Shown here: piece after piece, positions 32,134 through 40,479 of the stretch
Numbering within the stretch: position 1 is the first letter of the stretch
Layout of the letters: every line of letters starts with the position of its first letter
Source: Bacilli bacterium PM5-9
Lineage (GTDB): Bacteria > Bacillota_I > Bacilli_A > JAJDGJ01
DNA length: 40,482 nucleotides
Reading direction: 5' to 3'
NCBI GenBank assembly: GCA_029893765.1
Contig: JARXZD010000014.1
Coordinates: 1 to 40,482 of the forward strand
The notes under the pieces: model-generated
What the model was told of the DNA's origin: nothing
Seen by the model: the letters and a program-made list of their open reading frames with translations, nothing else
Database searches by the model: none
Translations under genes and position numbers: made by a program

Positions 32134-33129
32134 ATGAAAAACTTTCAATATATAAAAGATGCTCTTGAAAAACAAGGGAAAAGCGTTTCATGGTTAGCAA
32201 AGGAAACAGGAGTATCTAAAGGTTATGTTTCTAAATTATTAAATAATAAAGTAACAGAACCAGGAAGTGCTAAAATACAAGCAATTCATCAAGTTTTAAA
32301 CATTATTGAAGAACCATTAGAATATGAAAAAAATGCTTATTTAATAGATGTTAATTCATTAAGCATTGAAAAGTATATCTATGTAGCAACCAAATGTATT
32401 AATTCAAGTTATGATATCTTTATTTTGAATAATAGTAAAAACATTAATAAAGAAATAAATTTAAAACGATTCTATGATTACTTAAATTTTTCTAATTCAA
32501 AAGTATTAGTGGTAAATGAAGCTGAATTAAAAAAAGCACTTGCTAAAACAGTTTATACAAAAATGATTGCCTTCAACAATGAATTTGATTTTTTAAAGGG
32601 ATTAAATATTGTAAATGAAAGTTTATCTGATGAAAATGTTTTACAGTTTAGAAACATTAGAAATAAATCTGTTTTATTATTGAGTAATAATCAAGATAAA
32701 TTATCCATTTTATTAAATGTTTTAAAACTAAAAACAAATTATTTAGTTGATGATTTTTCGATTTTTAAAGAAGTAAATAATAATAGTAATTCTTTAATAA
32801 ATAATCAATTAAGCATTTTAGATAAAATATATCAATCATGTCAAAACAGTAGGTATTATATTATTGGAAATGAATACTTATCATTTAAACAAGATAGTGA
32901 TATTAGTGATTTAAAAAATGGCTTAGTAAATATTAAAGAATATTTAGATTTATTTGATTTAGTTTATGTTATTAATTTTGAGGATAATAGTGAAGTTAGC
33001 AAACAATTAGCTATGAGAAACTCTAAAATAATTAAATTAGCAAAAGAAAAACATTATGCTTTAGATGGTGAAGATATATTAGCTTTAGCAACTCAAATTA
33101 TTGAAAATATGGAGGATATAAAAAAATGA
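32134..33129 (+). CDS. XRE-family HTH protein fused to an unrecognised ~270-residue domain
   Basis: The product is 331 residues. Residues 1-65 form a XRE/Cro-type helix-turn-helix (SWLAKETGVSKGYVSKLLNN, recognition helix near 25-37). Residues about 70-331 belong to no family I recognise. They alternate predicted strands and helices (YDIFILNNS, SKVLVVNE, KSVLLLSNNQDKLSILLNVL, YYIIGNEYLS, LVYVINFEDNSE), as an alpha/beta domain would, but no P-loop or catalytic motif is evident. The stop overlaps the DegV gene start by 4 bp (ATGA). A palindrome at the promoter suggests autoregulation. A ligand-sensing repressor for its DegV partner is a reasonable hypothesis. Confidence 0.7.
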   Translation: MKNFQYIKDALEKQGKSVSWLAKETGVSKGYVSKLLNNKVTEPGSAKIQAIHQVLNIIEEPLEYEKNAYLIDVNSLSIEKYIYVATKCINSSYDIFILNNSKNINKEINLKRFYDYLNFSNSKVLVVNEAELKKALAKTVYTKMIAFNNEFDFLKGLNIVNESLSDENVLQFRNIRNKSVLLLSNNQDKLSILLNVLKLKTNYLVDDFSIFKEVNNNSNSLINNQLSILDKIYQSCQNSRYYIIGNEYLSFKQDSDISDLKNGLVNIKEYLDLFDLVYVINFEDNSEVSKQLAMRNSKIIKLAKEKHYALDGEDILALATQIIENMEDIKK

Positions 33130-33971
33130 AAATAAAATTAGTTTTTGATAGTACAATTGTACTTAATGCAGAAGAAGCAAAGAAATATAATGTGGCAATT
33201 ACTCCTTTTATTATTAATGATAATGGTAAAATTTACCATGATAATGTTGATATAAAACCAATGGATTTTTATGGTTTGTGGGAAAAGAATAATCGAATTT
33301 TAACATCGCAACCAAATATTGGTGAAACAACAGAATTATTTAATGAAATCTTAAAAGAATATGATCATATTATATATTTTACTATTCCAGAAGTATTGTC
33401 AGGAACATATGCTACTGGTAAGATGATTGCCCAGGAAATTGGTGAATCAAAAATAAGTGTTGTTGATGCTGGAACAGGTGTTGGAGCTTTTAGAGTAATG
33501 GCAGAAGTTGGAAATAAGATGATTGAAGAAGGAAAAAGCGTAGAAGAAATTATTGAACATCTTGAAAAAGCAAAAGATAATTCTCTATTATTTGTTTTAC
33601 CAGCTAATATGGATGGATTAAAAGCAGGTGGTAGAGTTAATAATATTACAGCCTCTATCTTTGGAATGATTAAATTAAAAATAGGATTATATCTTGCGAA
33701 AAGTGGTTATATTGAAAAATATGAAATCTCAAGAACGGATTCTAAAATGATTTCTCGTATCATAAGTAAAGTTAAACAAGATATTGGTAGTGATGATTTA
33801 ATTATTTATTTAATCTATACTGATGATAAATCACTATTAGATACACCAACTGAAACAATAAAAAAAGAGTTTCCAAATTCACAATTTGAATATATGGAAT
33901 TATCACCTACTTTAGGTGCTCATACAGGACCAAAAACAATTTCGTTTCATTTTTGTAAAAAGCATTGGTAA
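33126..33971 (+). CDS. DegV-family fatty-acid-binding protein
   Basis: The product is 281 residues, usual for DegV/FakB. KLVFDSTIVLNAEEAKKYNV at the N-terminus, RILTSQPNIGETTELFNE with the conserved T-S-Q-P near 58-61, and PEVLSGTYATGKMIA near 88-102 match the fatty-acid carboxylate-binding motifs. GRVNNI near 168 and the terminal FHF segment also fit. FakB proteins present a fatty acid to the FakA kinase; no FakA is in the window. It is translationally coupled to the XRE-type protein upstream (ATGA overlap), with GGAGGATAT as ribosome binding site. Confidence 0.9.
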   Translation: MKIKLVFDSTIVLNAEEAKKYNVAITPFIINDNGKIYHDNVDIKPMDFYGLWEKNNRILTSQPNIGETTELFNEILKEYDHIIYFTIPEVLSGTYATGKMIAQEIGESKISVVDAGTGVGAFRVMAEVGNKMIEEGKSVEEIIEHLEKAKDNSLLFVLPANMDGLKAGGRVNNITASIFGMIKLKIGLYLAKSGYIEKYEISRTDSKMISRIISKVKQDIGSDDLIIYLIYTDDKSLLDTPTETIKKEFPNSQFEYMELSPTLGAHTGPKTISFHFCKKHW

Positions 33972-33984
33972 TTCAATGCTTTTT
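33957..33984 (+). terminator. Terminator of the XRE-DegV operon, starting in coding sequence
   Basis: AAAAAGCATTG (33957-33967) pairs with CAATGCTTTTT (33974-33984), a perfect 11-bp stem. The left arm encodes the last DegV residues. Confidence 0.85.
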
Positions 33985-34015
33985 ATATTATAATAAGTAA
34001 ATGGAGGTTGGTAAG

Positions 34016-34663
34016 ATGAAGTTATTTATTGATAGTGCCAATGTAGATGAAATTAAAGAAGCAAGTGAATTAGGGTGTGTGTGTGGTGTAACAACCAATC
34101 CAAGTTTAATTGCTAAAGAAGGAAAAGATTTCAAAGAGGTAGTCAAAGAAATTACAAAATTAGTTGATGGACCAATTTCGGCTGAACCAATTAGTTTAGA
34201 AGCTAACAAAATGGTTGAAGAAGCAATGGAGCTTATTGAAATTGATGATAATATTGTTATTAAGTTACCAATAACTGAAGAGGGATTAAAAGCATGCCGT
34301 ATTTTAAGTGATAAAGGAATTAAAGTTAATGTCACATTAATATTTAGTGCTAATCAAGCTTTAATGGCAGCACGCTCTGGAGCAGCATATGTTAGTCCAT
34401 TTGTTGGTAGAATTGATGATATTAATCATGATGGTGTTCAATTAATCGAAGATATTAGTGATATCTTTTCAATGCATGGTATTGAGACAGAGATTATTGC
34501 TGCAAGTATTAGAACTGCAATGCATGTTAGTAAATGCGCATTAGCTGGAGCAGATATTGCAACAATACCATATAAAGTAATTAAAGCGATGTTTAATCAC
34601 CCATTAACTGATAAAGGTATTGAAAACTTTAAAAGTGATTGGGAAAAAGCGTTTGATAAATAG
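34016..34663 (+). CDS. fsa: Fructose-6-phosphate aldolase/transaldolase-like enzyme
   Basis: The product is 215 residues, the length of the short FSA/TalC class. [13 protein letters not shown] at the N-terminus contains the catalytic Asp6. GVTTNPSLI near 24-32 is the family signature. Lys83 in NIVIKLPIT forms the Schiff base. It cleaves or transfers three-carbon units from fructose 6-phosphate or sedoheptulose 7-phosphate; which activity dominates is not certain from sequence. ATG 34016 follows GGAGG; an in-frame ATG at 34001 lies before the ribosome binding site. A TATAAT stands at 33988-33993. Confidence 0.9.
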   Translation: MKLFIDSANVDEIKEASELGCVCGVTTNPSLIAKEGKDFKEVVKEITKLVDGPISAEPISLEANKMVEEAMELIEIDDNIVIKLPITEEGLKACRILSDKGIKVNVTLIFSANQALMAARSGAAYVSPFVGRIDDINHDGVQLIEDISDIFSMHGIETEIIAASIRTAMHVSKCALAGADIATIPYKVIKAMFNHPLTDKGIENFKSDWEKAFDK

Positions 34664-34674
34664 AGGTGGAAAAA

Positions 34675-35484
34675 ATGAAATGTTATAATTGTAATAGTAT
34701 TATTGAAATGCAACCGACTTGTCCAGTTTGTAAAACAAAAATAGATAAGTCTGATTATGAATTAGAAAGCACTAAAAAAATATTGAGTAAAATAAAAACA
34801 ATTAAAGATTTTGCTCATTTTATTGGACTGTTTTATGTAAAAAGTATTATTTTATTAATTGTAGCAATTGTTGCGATTGTAGTAGCTAATTATTTCTTAT
34901 TCTTTGCTGATAATTCAATTTTTATAAAAGATTCAGCTAGTTTTATGGCATGGAATAGGGTTGCTTATATGGTTTTAGCCCTAGTGTTTGTTTTAGCTTT
35001 TAACTATTATTTAGAAATGAGAAAAGTAGAAGTTTTTTATAGAGATTTTGAAAAAAACAAAAATAAATATTATATTATTTGGCCATTTAAAACAGAATAT
35101 CGTTCTATTATTGGAGATGCAAATGAATATATTCCAAATGTTAAAATAATGAAGAAAAGATATCGTGCATATGAGAAAAGAGATAAAAATGTTAGGCTTT
35201 TAAGGTTTAATTCATATAAACTTTTCCATCCACAAAAACCAAAATTATTCATGTCAAAAGAAAACTTTTTAAATAAACATTTTGATCCAAAAGCAAGACA
35301 TTATTTAAAAACTGATAATTATGATGATGAATCATTTGTATTAACAGAAGGTACTATTCATGGATTCTTATATATGAATAATAGCGTTATTACATTATTT
35401 AACACACCAAAACTTACAAAACAAGTATTGAATGGTGCACATGTATTAGAAGATACATATCAAGATGAAGATATGCAATTTTAG
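34675..35484 (+). CDS. Zinc-ribbon membrane protein of unknown function
   Basis: The product is 269 residues. CYNCNSIIEMQPTCPVC at residues 3-19 is a four-cysteine zinc ribbon. Two hydrophobic helices follow at about 55-75 and 95-112. The C-terminal ~150 residues are soluble, Lys/Tyr/Phe-rich and unrecognised. ATG 34675 follows AGAGGTGGA; GTG 34666 is part of that site. It begins 11 bp after fsa, so the two are probably cotranscribed and end at a common terminator. No function can be assigned. Confidence 0.75.
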   Translation: MKCYNCNSIIEMQPTCPVCKTKIDKSDYELESTKKILSKIKTIKDFAHFIGLFYVKSIILLIVAIVAIVVANYFLFFADNSIFIKDSASFMAWNRVAYMVLALVFVLAFNYYLEMRKVEVFYRDFEKNKNKYYIIWPFKTEYRSIIGDANEYIPNVKIMKKRYRAYEKRDKNVRLLRFNSYKLFHPQKPKLFMSKENFLNKHFDPKARHYLKTDNYDDESFVLTEGTIHGFLYMNNSVITLFNTPKLTKQVLNGAHVLEDTYQDEDMQF

Positions 35485-35512
35485 TAAGAGATTTAAACTC
35501 TTACTTTTTTTT
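35483..35512 (+). terminator. Terminator of the fsa operon
   Basis: AGTAAGAG (35483-35490) pairs with CTCTTACT (35498-35505), 7-nt loop, followed by T8. Confidence 0.85.
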
Positions 35513-35523
35513 GCGAAAAAAAA
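35505..35523. repeat. T8-GCG-A8 motif, copy 3, joining two convergent terminators
   Basis: T8 (35505-35512), GCG, A8 (35516-35523), the same arrangement as at 6316-6333 and the same core as at 2866-2882. Confidence 0.6.
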
Positions 35524-35543
35524 GATAACTTTTCAGTTATCTT
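35516..35543 (-). terminator. Terminator of nrdJ
   Basis: On the minus strand AAGATAACT (35543-35535) pairs perfectly with AGTTATCTT (35530-35522) around a GAAA tetraloop, followed by T8. Confidence 0.88.
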
Positions 35544-38046
35544 ATAAACCGCATTTTAATTGAGCATTACAATTTGTACAAGTGTTACATCCACCAATTT
35601 CTTCAACAGTACCTTCAAGGCAAATTGGACAAATATCTCCAATTTCTGTTCCGATGTTTCTATCTTGACGATCAGCTCTTAGTTCTGTTGTTTCTTTATT
35701 TTTAGAAGGTTTAATTTCTTCACTTAATACTAATTGTTCTTGTGGAGCTTCATCATTAGTAAGCGATAGTACTTGTGAATCACGACTACCATCAACATAG
35801 ACAGTTCCACCTTTAGCTTTTCCTTTATATAGTTTTTCATATAATTTTTGTACTTCAACAACACTATAACCTTTAGGAGCATTTACAGTTTTTGAAATTG
35901 AAGAATCAATCCATTTTTGAATAATACATTGAGTATCAACATGTTCTTCAGGAGTTAAATCCATTGCACCGACAAAGAAATCAGGTAAAGTATCAGCAGT
36001 ATAATCAGGGTTATATTTTAACCACTCATCAACAATAGCAGCGTTTACTTCAATAAATTTACCTAAACGTCCTGAACGATAAAACTTAAATGAGAAGTAA
36101 GGCTCTAATCCAGTTGAAACACCAACCATTGTCCCAGTTGAACCAGTAGGGGCAATAGTTAAAAGATGAGAGTTTCTTATTCCGTATTTTAAAATATCAT
36201 TTCTAATATCTTGATTCATTTGTTTCATAAATCCACTGTTGATAAAAGCTTCTCGATTATCTTTTAAGAATGGAAAACTTCCTTTTTCTTTTGCTAAATC
36301 AATAGAAGTTTTATATGCAGTTTCAGCAATTTCTTTAAATATTTTTTCAACAATTACATTTGCTTCTTTTGAGCCATATCTTAAATTAGAATGTAATAGT
36401 AAATCATGTAATCCCATAACACCCAAGCCAACACGTCTTTCTCCAAGGGCTTGTTTCTCATTTGCTTCTAAGAAATATGGTGTTTGATCAATGATATTAT
36501 CTTGCATACGAACTGATAGACTAACAGTATTTCGCAATTTATCAAATTGAATTTCTTTAGTTTCTTTATTGATGAAATTAGCAAGGTTAATTGCAGCTAA
36601 GTTACAAACTGAATAAGGACTTAAAGGTTGTTCACCACAAGGATTAGTAGCAACTACTTTTTGTCCATATGCCTTAGCATTTGTCATATCATTAGCATTA
36701 TCAATAAAGAATATTCCTGGTTCAGCAGAATAAGTTGCACAAAATGAAATTAAATTCCATAACTCTCTAGCTTTAATAGAACGATAAACTTTAACAGGAT
36801 AACCAAGTTTTTCCCATTCTCTAACATCACCAATTTCACGCCAATTTGTATCATAGAAAGTTTTTTGTTCACTAGTTAAGTTATCTAAATCAGGATATCT
36901 TAATTCAAAGTAACTATCATTTTCAATAGCTTCCATAAACTCTTTGGTAATAGTTACAGAAATATTAGCACCAGATAAAAACTCTTTGTTTTCAACTTCG
37001 TAATGACCACCAACTAATAACTTTTGGTTTATTTCATCAACTAAGTTTGAAGGTAAATCTGAACTATTGTTAGCTAGATCTTCTAAAAAAGCTCTTTCTT
37101 TTGCATCAATAGGAACAAACTTCAATTTTTCTGAAGCAATTCTAACAATATCTTCATCTTTTGAATTTTCTTTTAACCATTCTAAAATCATTGGATTTTG
37201 CATTTTTGAAATTATAAACTCAATAATATCAGGATGCCAATCAGCCATCATTATCATTTGAGCACCACGTCTTGAACCACCTTGCTCAACTAAATGAGTT
37301 AGATTGGATAAGTCATGAAGCCAGCTAACAGCACCACTTGAGCGACCACCAACATCTTTAGCAACTGCATGTTTTGGTCTTAAAGTTGAACCATTAGTAC
37401 CAACACCACCACCACGAGACATAATTTCCATTACTTCTTTTCGATGTTCTGAAATACCACCACGAGAATCATCAATAAAAGGCATTACAAAGCAGTTGAA
37501 ATAAGTTACATTTGAACCTGAACCAGCCCCAAATAAAACACGACCAGCAGGAACAATATTCAAATCTTTTAATTCATCAAAAAATTTATTTGAATATTCA
37601 TCTTTTAACTCTTGAGAATTTTCACCACTTGCAAGAGCAACCGCAATTCTTTTTGCGATTTGTTCAAAATATATTTCTAATGGTTTTTCAATTTGAGACT
37701 TTTTTCTAACTACTTGTGATTTATTATATTCTTCATCATCTTTAATTTGATTACGATAATCTTCTAAAATATCTACTGTAATATTGTTTCCATCAATTGA
37801 ACTTACATATCCAATTCCACGTGAAGGAAAAGTTGGATCATGTTCTAAGACAACTATTACTAAATCATTAACTTGTAGTGTTTCTAAAGAACGATCTTTT
37901 TGAGAGTAACGGTCTAACATTACTAATCTCGAGACATTTTCAAACGCTTTATTATAGTCTTTTTCTATAGGATAAAGGTGTGGAAAATATTCTTTTATTG
38001 TATTATTTAAATTTTTTATTGTTTCTTGTGAGTACAAGTTAATCAT
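35542..38046 (-). CDS. nrdJ: Adenosylcobalamin-dependent (class II) ribonucleotide reductase
   Basis: The product is 834 residues, the normal size for TIGR02504 NrdJ. MSRGGGVGTNGSTLRPKHA and GAVSWLHDLSNLTHLVEQGG with SRRGAQM are family-specific. NPCGEQPLSPYSVCNLAAIN holds the radical Cys and the Asn/Glu active-site residues, and YFNCFVMP supplies the first redox Cys. Residues about 806-834 are a cysteine-rich tail (CPICLEGT, CNTCTNC, KCGL). It makes dNTPs from NTPs/NDPs without oxygen, using vitamin B12. No NrdR gene or cobalamin riboswitch was recognised nearby. Confidence 0.95.
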   Translation of the reverse strand: MINLYSQETIKNLNNTIKEYFPHLYPIEKDYNKAFENVSRLVMLDRYSQKDRSLETLQVNDLVIVVLEHDPTFPSRGIGYVSSIDGNNITVDILEDYRNQIKDDEEYNKSQVVRKKSQIEKPLEIYFEQIAKRIAVALASGENSQELKDEYSNKFFDELKDLNIVPAGRVLFGAGSGSNVTYFNCFVMPFIDDSRGGISEHRKEVMEIMSRGGGVGTNGSTLRPKHAVAKDVGGRSSGAVSWLHDLSNLTHLVEQGGSRRGAQMIMMADWHPDIIEFIISKMQNPMILEWLKENSKDEDIVRIASEKLKFVPIDAKERAFLEDLANNSSDLPSNLVDEINQKLLVGGHYEVENKEFLSGANISVTITKEFMEAIENDSYFELRYPDLDNLTSEQKTFYDTNWREIGDVREWEKLGYPVKVYRSIKARELWNLISFCATYSAEPGIFFIDNANDMTNAKAYGQKVVATNPCGEQPLSPYSVCNLAAINLANFINKETKEIQFDKLRNTVSLSVRMQDNIIDQTPYFLEANEKQALGERRVGLGVMGLHDLLLHSNLRYGSKEANVIVEKIFKEIAETAYKTSIDLAKEKGSFPFLKDNREAFINSGFMKQMNQDIRNDILKYGIRNSHLLTIAPTGSTGTMVGVSTGLEPYFSFKFYRSGRLGKFIEVNAAIVDEWLKYNPDYTADTLPDFFVGAMDLTPEEHVDTQCIIQKWIDSSISKTVNAPKGYSVVEVQKLYEKLYKGKAKGGTVYVDGSRDSQVLSLTNDEAPQEQLVLSEEIKPSKNKETTELRADRQDRNIGTEIGDICPICLEGTVEEIGGCNTCTNCNAQLKCGL

Positions 38047-38075
38047 CCTTTCAAAAATAAATTTGTCTAACCAAT

Positions 38076-38081
38076 ATTATA
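38076..38081 (-). promoter_or_regulatory. -10 box for nrdJ
   Basis: On the minus strand TATAAT (38081-38076), 29 bp before the start. No good -35 at 17 bp. Confidence 0.45.
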
Positions 38082-38116
38082 GTACATTTCAATCAATAAA
38101 TATAGTCAAGAGCACT

Positions 38117-38156
38117 AAAAAAACAATATATTTTATTTGTGAAAATATTGTTTTTT
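38117..38156 (-). terminator. Terminator of pncA, symmetrical stem-loop
   Basis: AAAAAACAATAT (38118-38129) and ATATTGTTTTTT (38145-38156) form a 12-bp stem. On the minus strand it ends in T7. It lies between pncA and the nrdJ promoter. Confidence 0.65.
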
Positions 38157-38234
38157 ATGAATTTTTTAGTTTTTGCTATACATATTAGCTAAAAAAGACT
38201 ATTATTTATTAAAAATGTTGAAAAAAGCTTGTTT

Positions 38235-38777
38235 TTAAATTATATTAACGCCTCTAGTTTTTAGGATATTTAAAAATTGCTTATTGATTTCTTTAGAATC
38301 ATGATTTTCACTATCGAAAGTGTCAACTAAGTCGCTAATAATATTGACAGTATATTCTAAATTACGTTCTTCCTTATATTTTTGAGCACTTAAAGCAAAC
38401 TCAAAAATACAAATATCAGTTACACAACCAATAATGTAAAGATTTTTATTATAGTCAAAAGGATTCTTTGCCATAAAGCCATTAGTGCTATTTTTTTTAA
38501 TTAGTTCAATTTCATTAAAATCTAAATCATTAATTACTTGAGCCTCGCTAGAATTTTCTAAACAATGTGGTGGATAAGAATTAAACTCTTGAGCATCATT
38601 TGGATGAGAGTCAATATAGTGAATAACTTCAACACCACTATCAATATTATCTTTTACAAATTTTTTGATGTTTGGAATTAGATTAATAATATTTTCACTA
38701 GCAAATGCACCTTCATAACTAAAACCATTTATCATATCAATCATAACAATTAAGTCATTTTTTTTATCAAGTATCAT
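38235..38777 (-). CDS. pncA: Nicotinamidase-like cysteine hydrolase
   Basis: The product is 180 residues of the isochorismatase-like fold. Asp14 (MIDMINGF), a Lys at 94-95 and Cys123 (GCVTDIC) form the nucleophile triad. Asp56 and His58 in DSHPNDAQEFNSYPPHC are the metal ligands characteristic of nicotinamidases. It would hydrolyse nicotinamide to nicotinate. Divergence from pncB, the next enzyme of the same pathway, supports nicotinamidase over other members of the fold. GGGAGG precedes the start. Confidence 0.88.
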   Translation of the reverse strand: MILDKKNDLIVMIDMINGFSYEGAFASENIINLIPNIKKFVKDNIDSGVEVIHYIDSHPNDAQEFNSYPPHCLENSSEAQVINDLDFNEIELIKKNSTNGFMAKNPFDYNKNLYIIGCVTDICIFEFALSAQKYKEERNLEYTVNIISDLVDTFDSENHDSKEINKQFLNILKTRGVNII

Positions 38778-38797
38778 ATAAATACCTCCCTTTATAC

Positions 38798-38826
38798 ATT
38801 TTACTTTATTTAATTTTTAAAAACAA
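38798..38826 (-). promoter_or_regulatory. Promoter of pncA
   Basis: On the minus strand TTGTTT (38826-38821), 17-bp spacer, TAAAAT (38803-38798). Confidence 0.6.
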
Positions 38827-38830
38827 TAAG

Positions 38831-38858
38831 TTGCACAAAAATAGAAGTATGATAAAAT
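38831..38858 (+). promoter_or_regulatory. Promoter of pncB
   Basis: TTGCAC (38831-38836), 16-bp spacer ending TGA, TAAAAT (38853-38858). Its -35 starts 5 bases after the pncA -35 ends. Confidence 0.65.
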
Positions 38859-38889
38859 GATATTATGTTTTTTTAAGGAGATGTAATAA

Positions 38890-40314
38890 ATGAGTTCTTT
38901 AGCCTTGCATACTGATTTTTATGAAATAAATATGGCATATTCTTTTTTTAATGACAATATTCATGAAAAAAAATCAGTTTTTGAAATATATTTTAGAAAG
39001 ATGCCATTTGATAATGGGTATGCTGTTTTTGCAGGATTACAAAGAGTTATTGAATATATAGAAAGATTTCAATTTAGTGAAAGTGATATTGAATATTTAA
39101 AAAAATTTGATTATTCATTAGAGTTTTTAGAGTATTTAAAAAATTTAAAATTTACAGGAACAATAAAATCAGCAGTAGAAGGTGAAGTTGTATTTGCTGA
39201 TGAGCCATTAATGATTATTGAAGCAGATTTAATTCAAGCACAATTAATTGAAACAGCATTGTTGAACATTGTTAATTTTCAAACATTAATCGCAACTAAA
39301 GCAAGTCGTATTCGCAATCTTGCAACTAATCAATTACTATTTGAGTTTGGAGCAAGAAGAGCTCAAGAGATGGATGCTGCATTATGGGGCACTAGAGCAG
39401 CATATATAAGTGGATTTGATGGAACAAGCTTAGTTGAGGCAGGACAATTATTTGATATACCATTAGTAGGAACACATGCTCATTCCTTTGTTCAAGTGTA
39501 TCAAGATGAACTAACTGCTTTTAGAAAATATGCACAAAGTCATAAGAAATGTACTTTTTTAGTGGATACTTATGACACATTAAAAAGTGGTGTGCCAAAT
39601 GCAATTAAAGTTGCTAAAGAATTAGAAAATACTAGTAGTACTTTTGAAGGAATAAGAATTGATAGTGGAGATTTATCATATCATTCAAAAGAAGCTAGAA
39701 GAATGTTAGATGAAGCAGGATTTAAAGATGCAAAAATAACAGTTAGTAATGATTTAGATGAGGATACAATTGCTTCATTAATTTTAGAAGGTGCTAAAAT
39801 AGATTGTTTTGGTATCGGCACTAAATTGATTACTTCATACAATCAACCTGCTTTAGGTGCTGTATATAAGTTAGTAGCGATTGAAGAGAATGATAAATTA
39901 AAAGAAGTAATTAAAATTAGTAATAATATAGAAAAAATTACAAATCCTGGTCTTAAACAAGTTTACCGTATTATAAGCAAAGAAACTAATAAGGCTGAAG
40001 GTGATTATATGGCTTTAGCTTATGAAGAAGTAGAAAATACAAATGAATTAAACATGTATAATGAACAAAATCCATTTGTTTATAAAGTTGTTAAAGATTA
40101 TGATCTATATAATATTCATAAAGTTATTTATGATAATGGTAAATTAATCTATGAATTACCAAAAATAAATGAAATTAGAGAATATCATAAAAAAACATTA
40201 TCATTATTATGGGATGAACATAAAAGATATCGTTATCCAGCAAGATACTATGTTAATTTTAGTTTAGAATTATATACAACGAAACATAATTTAATAAACA
40301 AATATAAGAAGTAA
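38890..40314 (+). CDS. pncB: Nicotinate phosphoribosyltransferase
   Basis: The product is 474 residues, full length. ALHTDFYEINMAYSFF is the N-terminal motif, FEFGARRAQEMDAALWGTRA near residues 155-174 and LVGTHAHSFVQ near 195-205 surround the active-site His, and IRIDSGDLSYHSKEAR near 256-271 binds the phosphoribosyl group. It converts nicotinate and PRPP to nicotinate mononucleotide with ATP, the committing step of NAD salvage. AAGGAGATG precedes the ATG. It is monocistronic and divergent from pncA. Confidence 0.95.
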   Translation: MSSLALHTDFYEINMAYSFFNDNIHEKKSVFEIYFRKMPFDNGYAVFAGLQRVIEYIERFQFSESDIEYLKKFDYSLEFLEYLKNLKFTGTIKSAVEGEVVFADEPLMIIEADLIQAQLIETALLNIVNFQTLIATKASRIRNLATNQLLFEFGARRAQEMDAALWGTRAAYISGFDGTSLVEAGQLFDIPLVGTHAHSFVQVYQDELTAFRKYAQSHKKCTFLVDTYDTLKSGVPNAIKVAKELENTSSTFEGIRIDSGDLSYHSKEARRMLDEAGFKDAKITVSNDLDEDTIASLILEGAKIDCFGIGTKLITSYNQPALGAVYKLVAIEENDKLKEVIKISNNIEKITNPGLKQVYRIISKETNKAEGDYMALAYEEVENTNELNMYNEQNPFVYKVVKDYDLYNIHKVIYDNGKLIYELPKINEIREYHKKTLSLLWDEHKRYRYPARYYVNFSLELYTTKHNLINKYKK

Positions 40315-40346
40315 ATGATAAAATTATAAATATGTTAATATTTAAG

Positions 40347-40377
40347 AAAATAGATTTTTAAGTCTATTTTTTTATTT
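40347..40377 (+). terminator. Terminator of pncB
   Basis: AAAATAGA (40347-40354) pairs with TCTATTTT (40363-40370), followed by T-rich sequence. Confidence 0.75.
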
Positions 40378-40407
40378 TTTTGATTAAAATATTGGTTTCA
40401 GAAAAAG

Positions 40408-40435
40408 TTGGTAGATTACATAAAAAATGTAATAT
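40408..40435 (+). promoter_or_regulatory. Possible promoter of the next gene
   Basis: TTGGTA (40408-40413), 16-bp spacer, TAATAT (40430-40435). A TTGATA/TATCAA inverted repeat (40439-40444, 40454-40459) lies between it and the start codon. Tentative. Confidence 0.35.
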
Positions 40436-40479
40436 GAGTTGATACAATTAAACTATCAAAATATAGGAGATGGTTTAAA

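Noticed and set aside
38047-38234. Cobalamin riboswitch or NrdR boxes upstream of nrdJ
   Set aside because: The region is short and AT-rich without the conserved B12-box bases. The inverted repeat present is better explained as the pncA terminator.
40439-40467. TTGATA-17-TATAGG as promoter of the last gene
   Set aside because: The -10 would overlap the ribosome binding site, leaving no leader; TTGGTA/TAATAT further up is more plausible.
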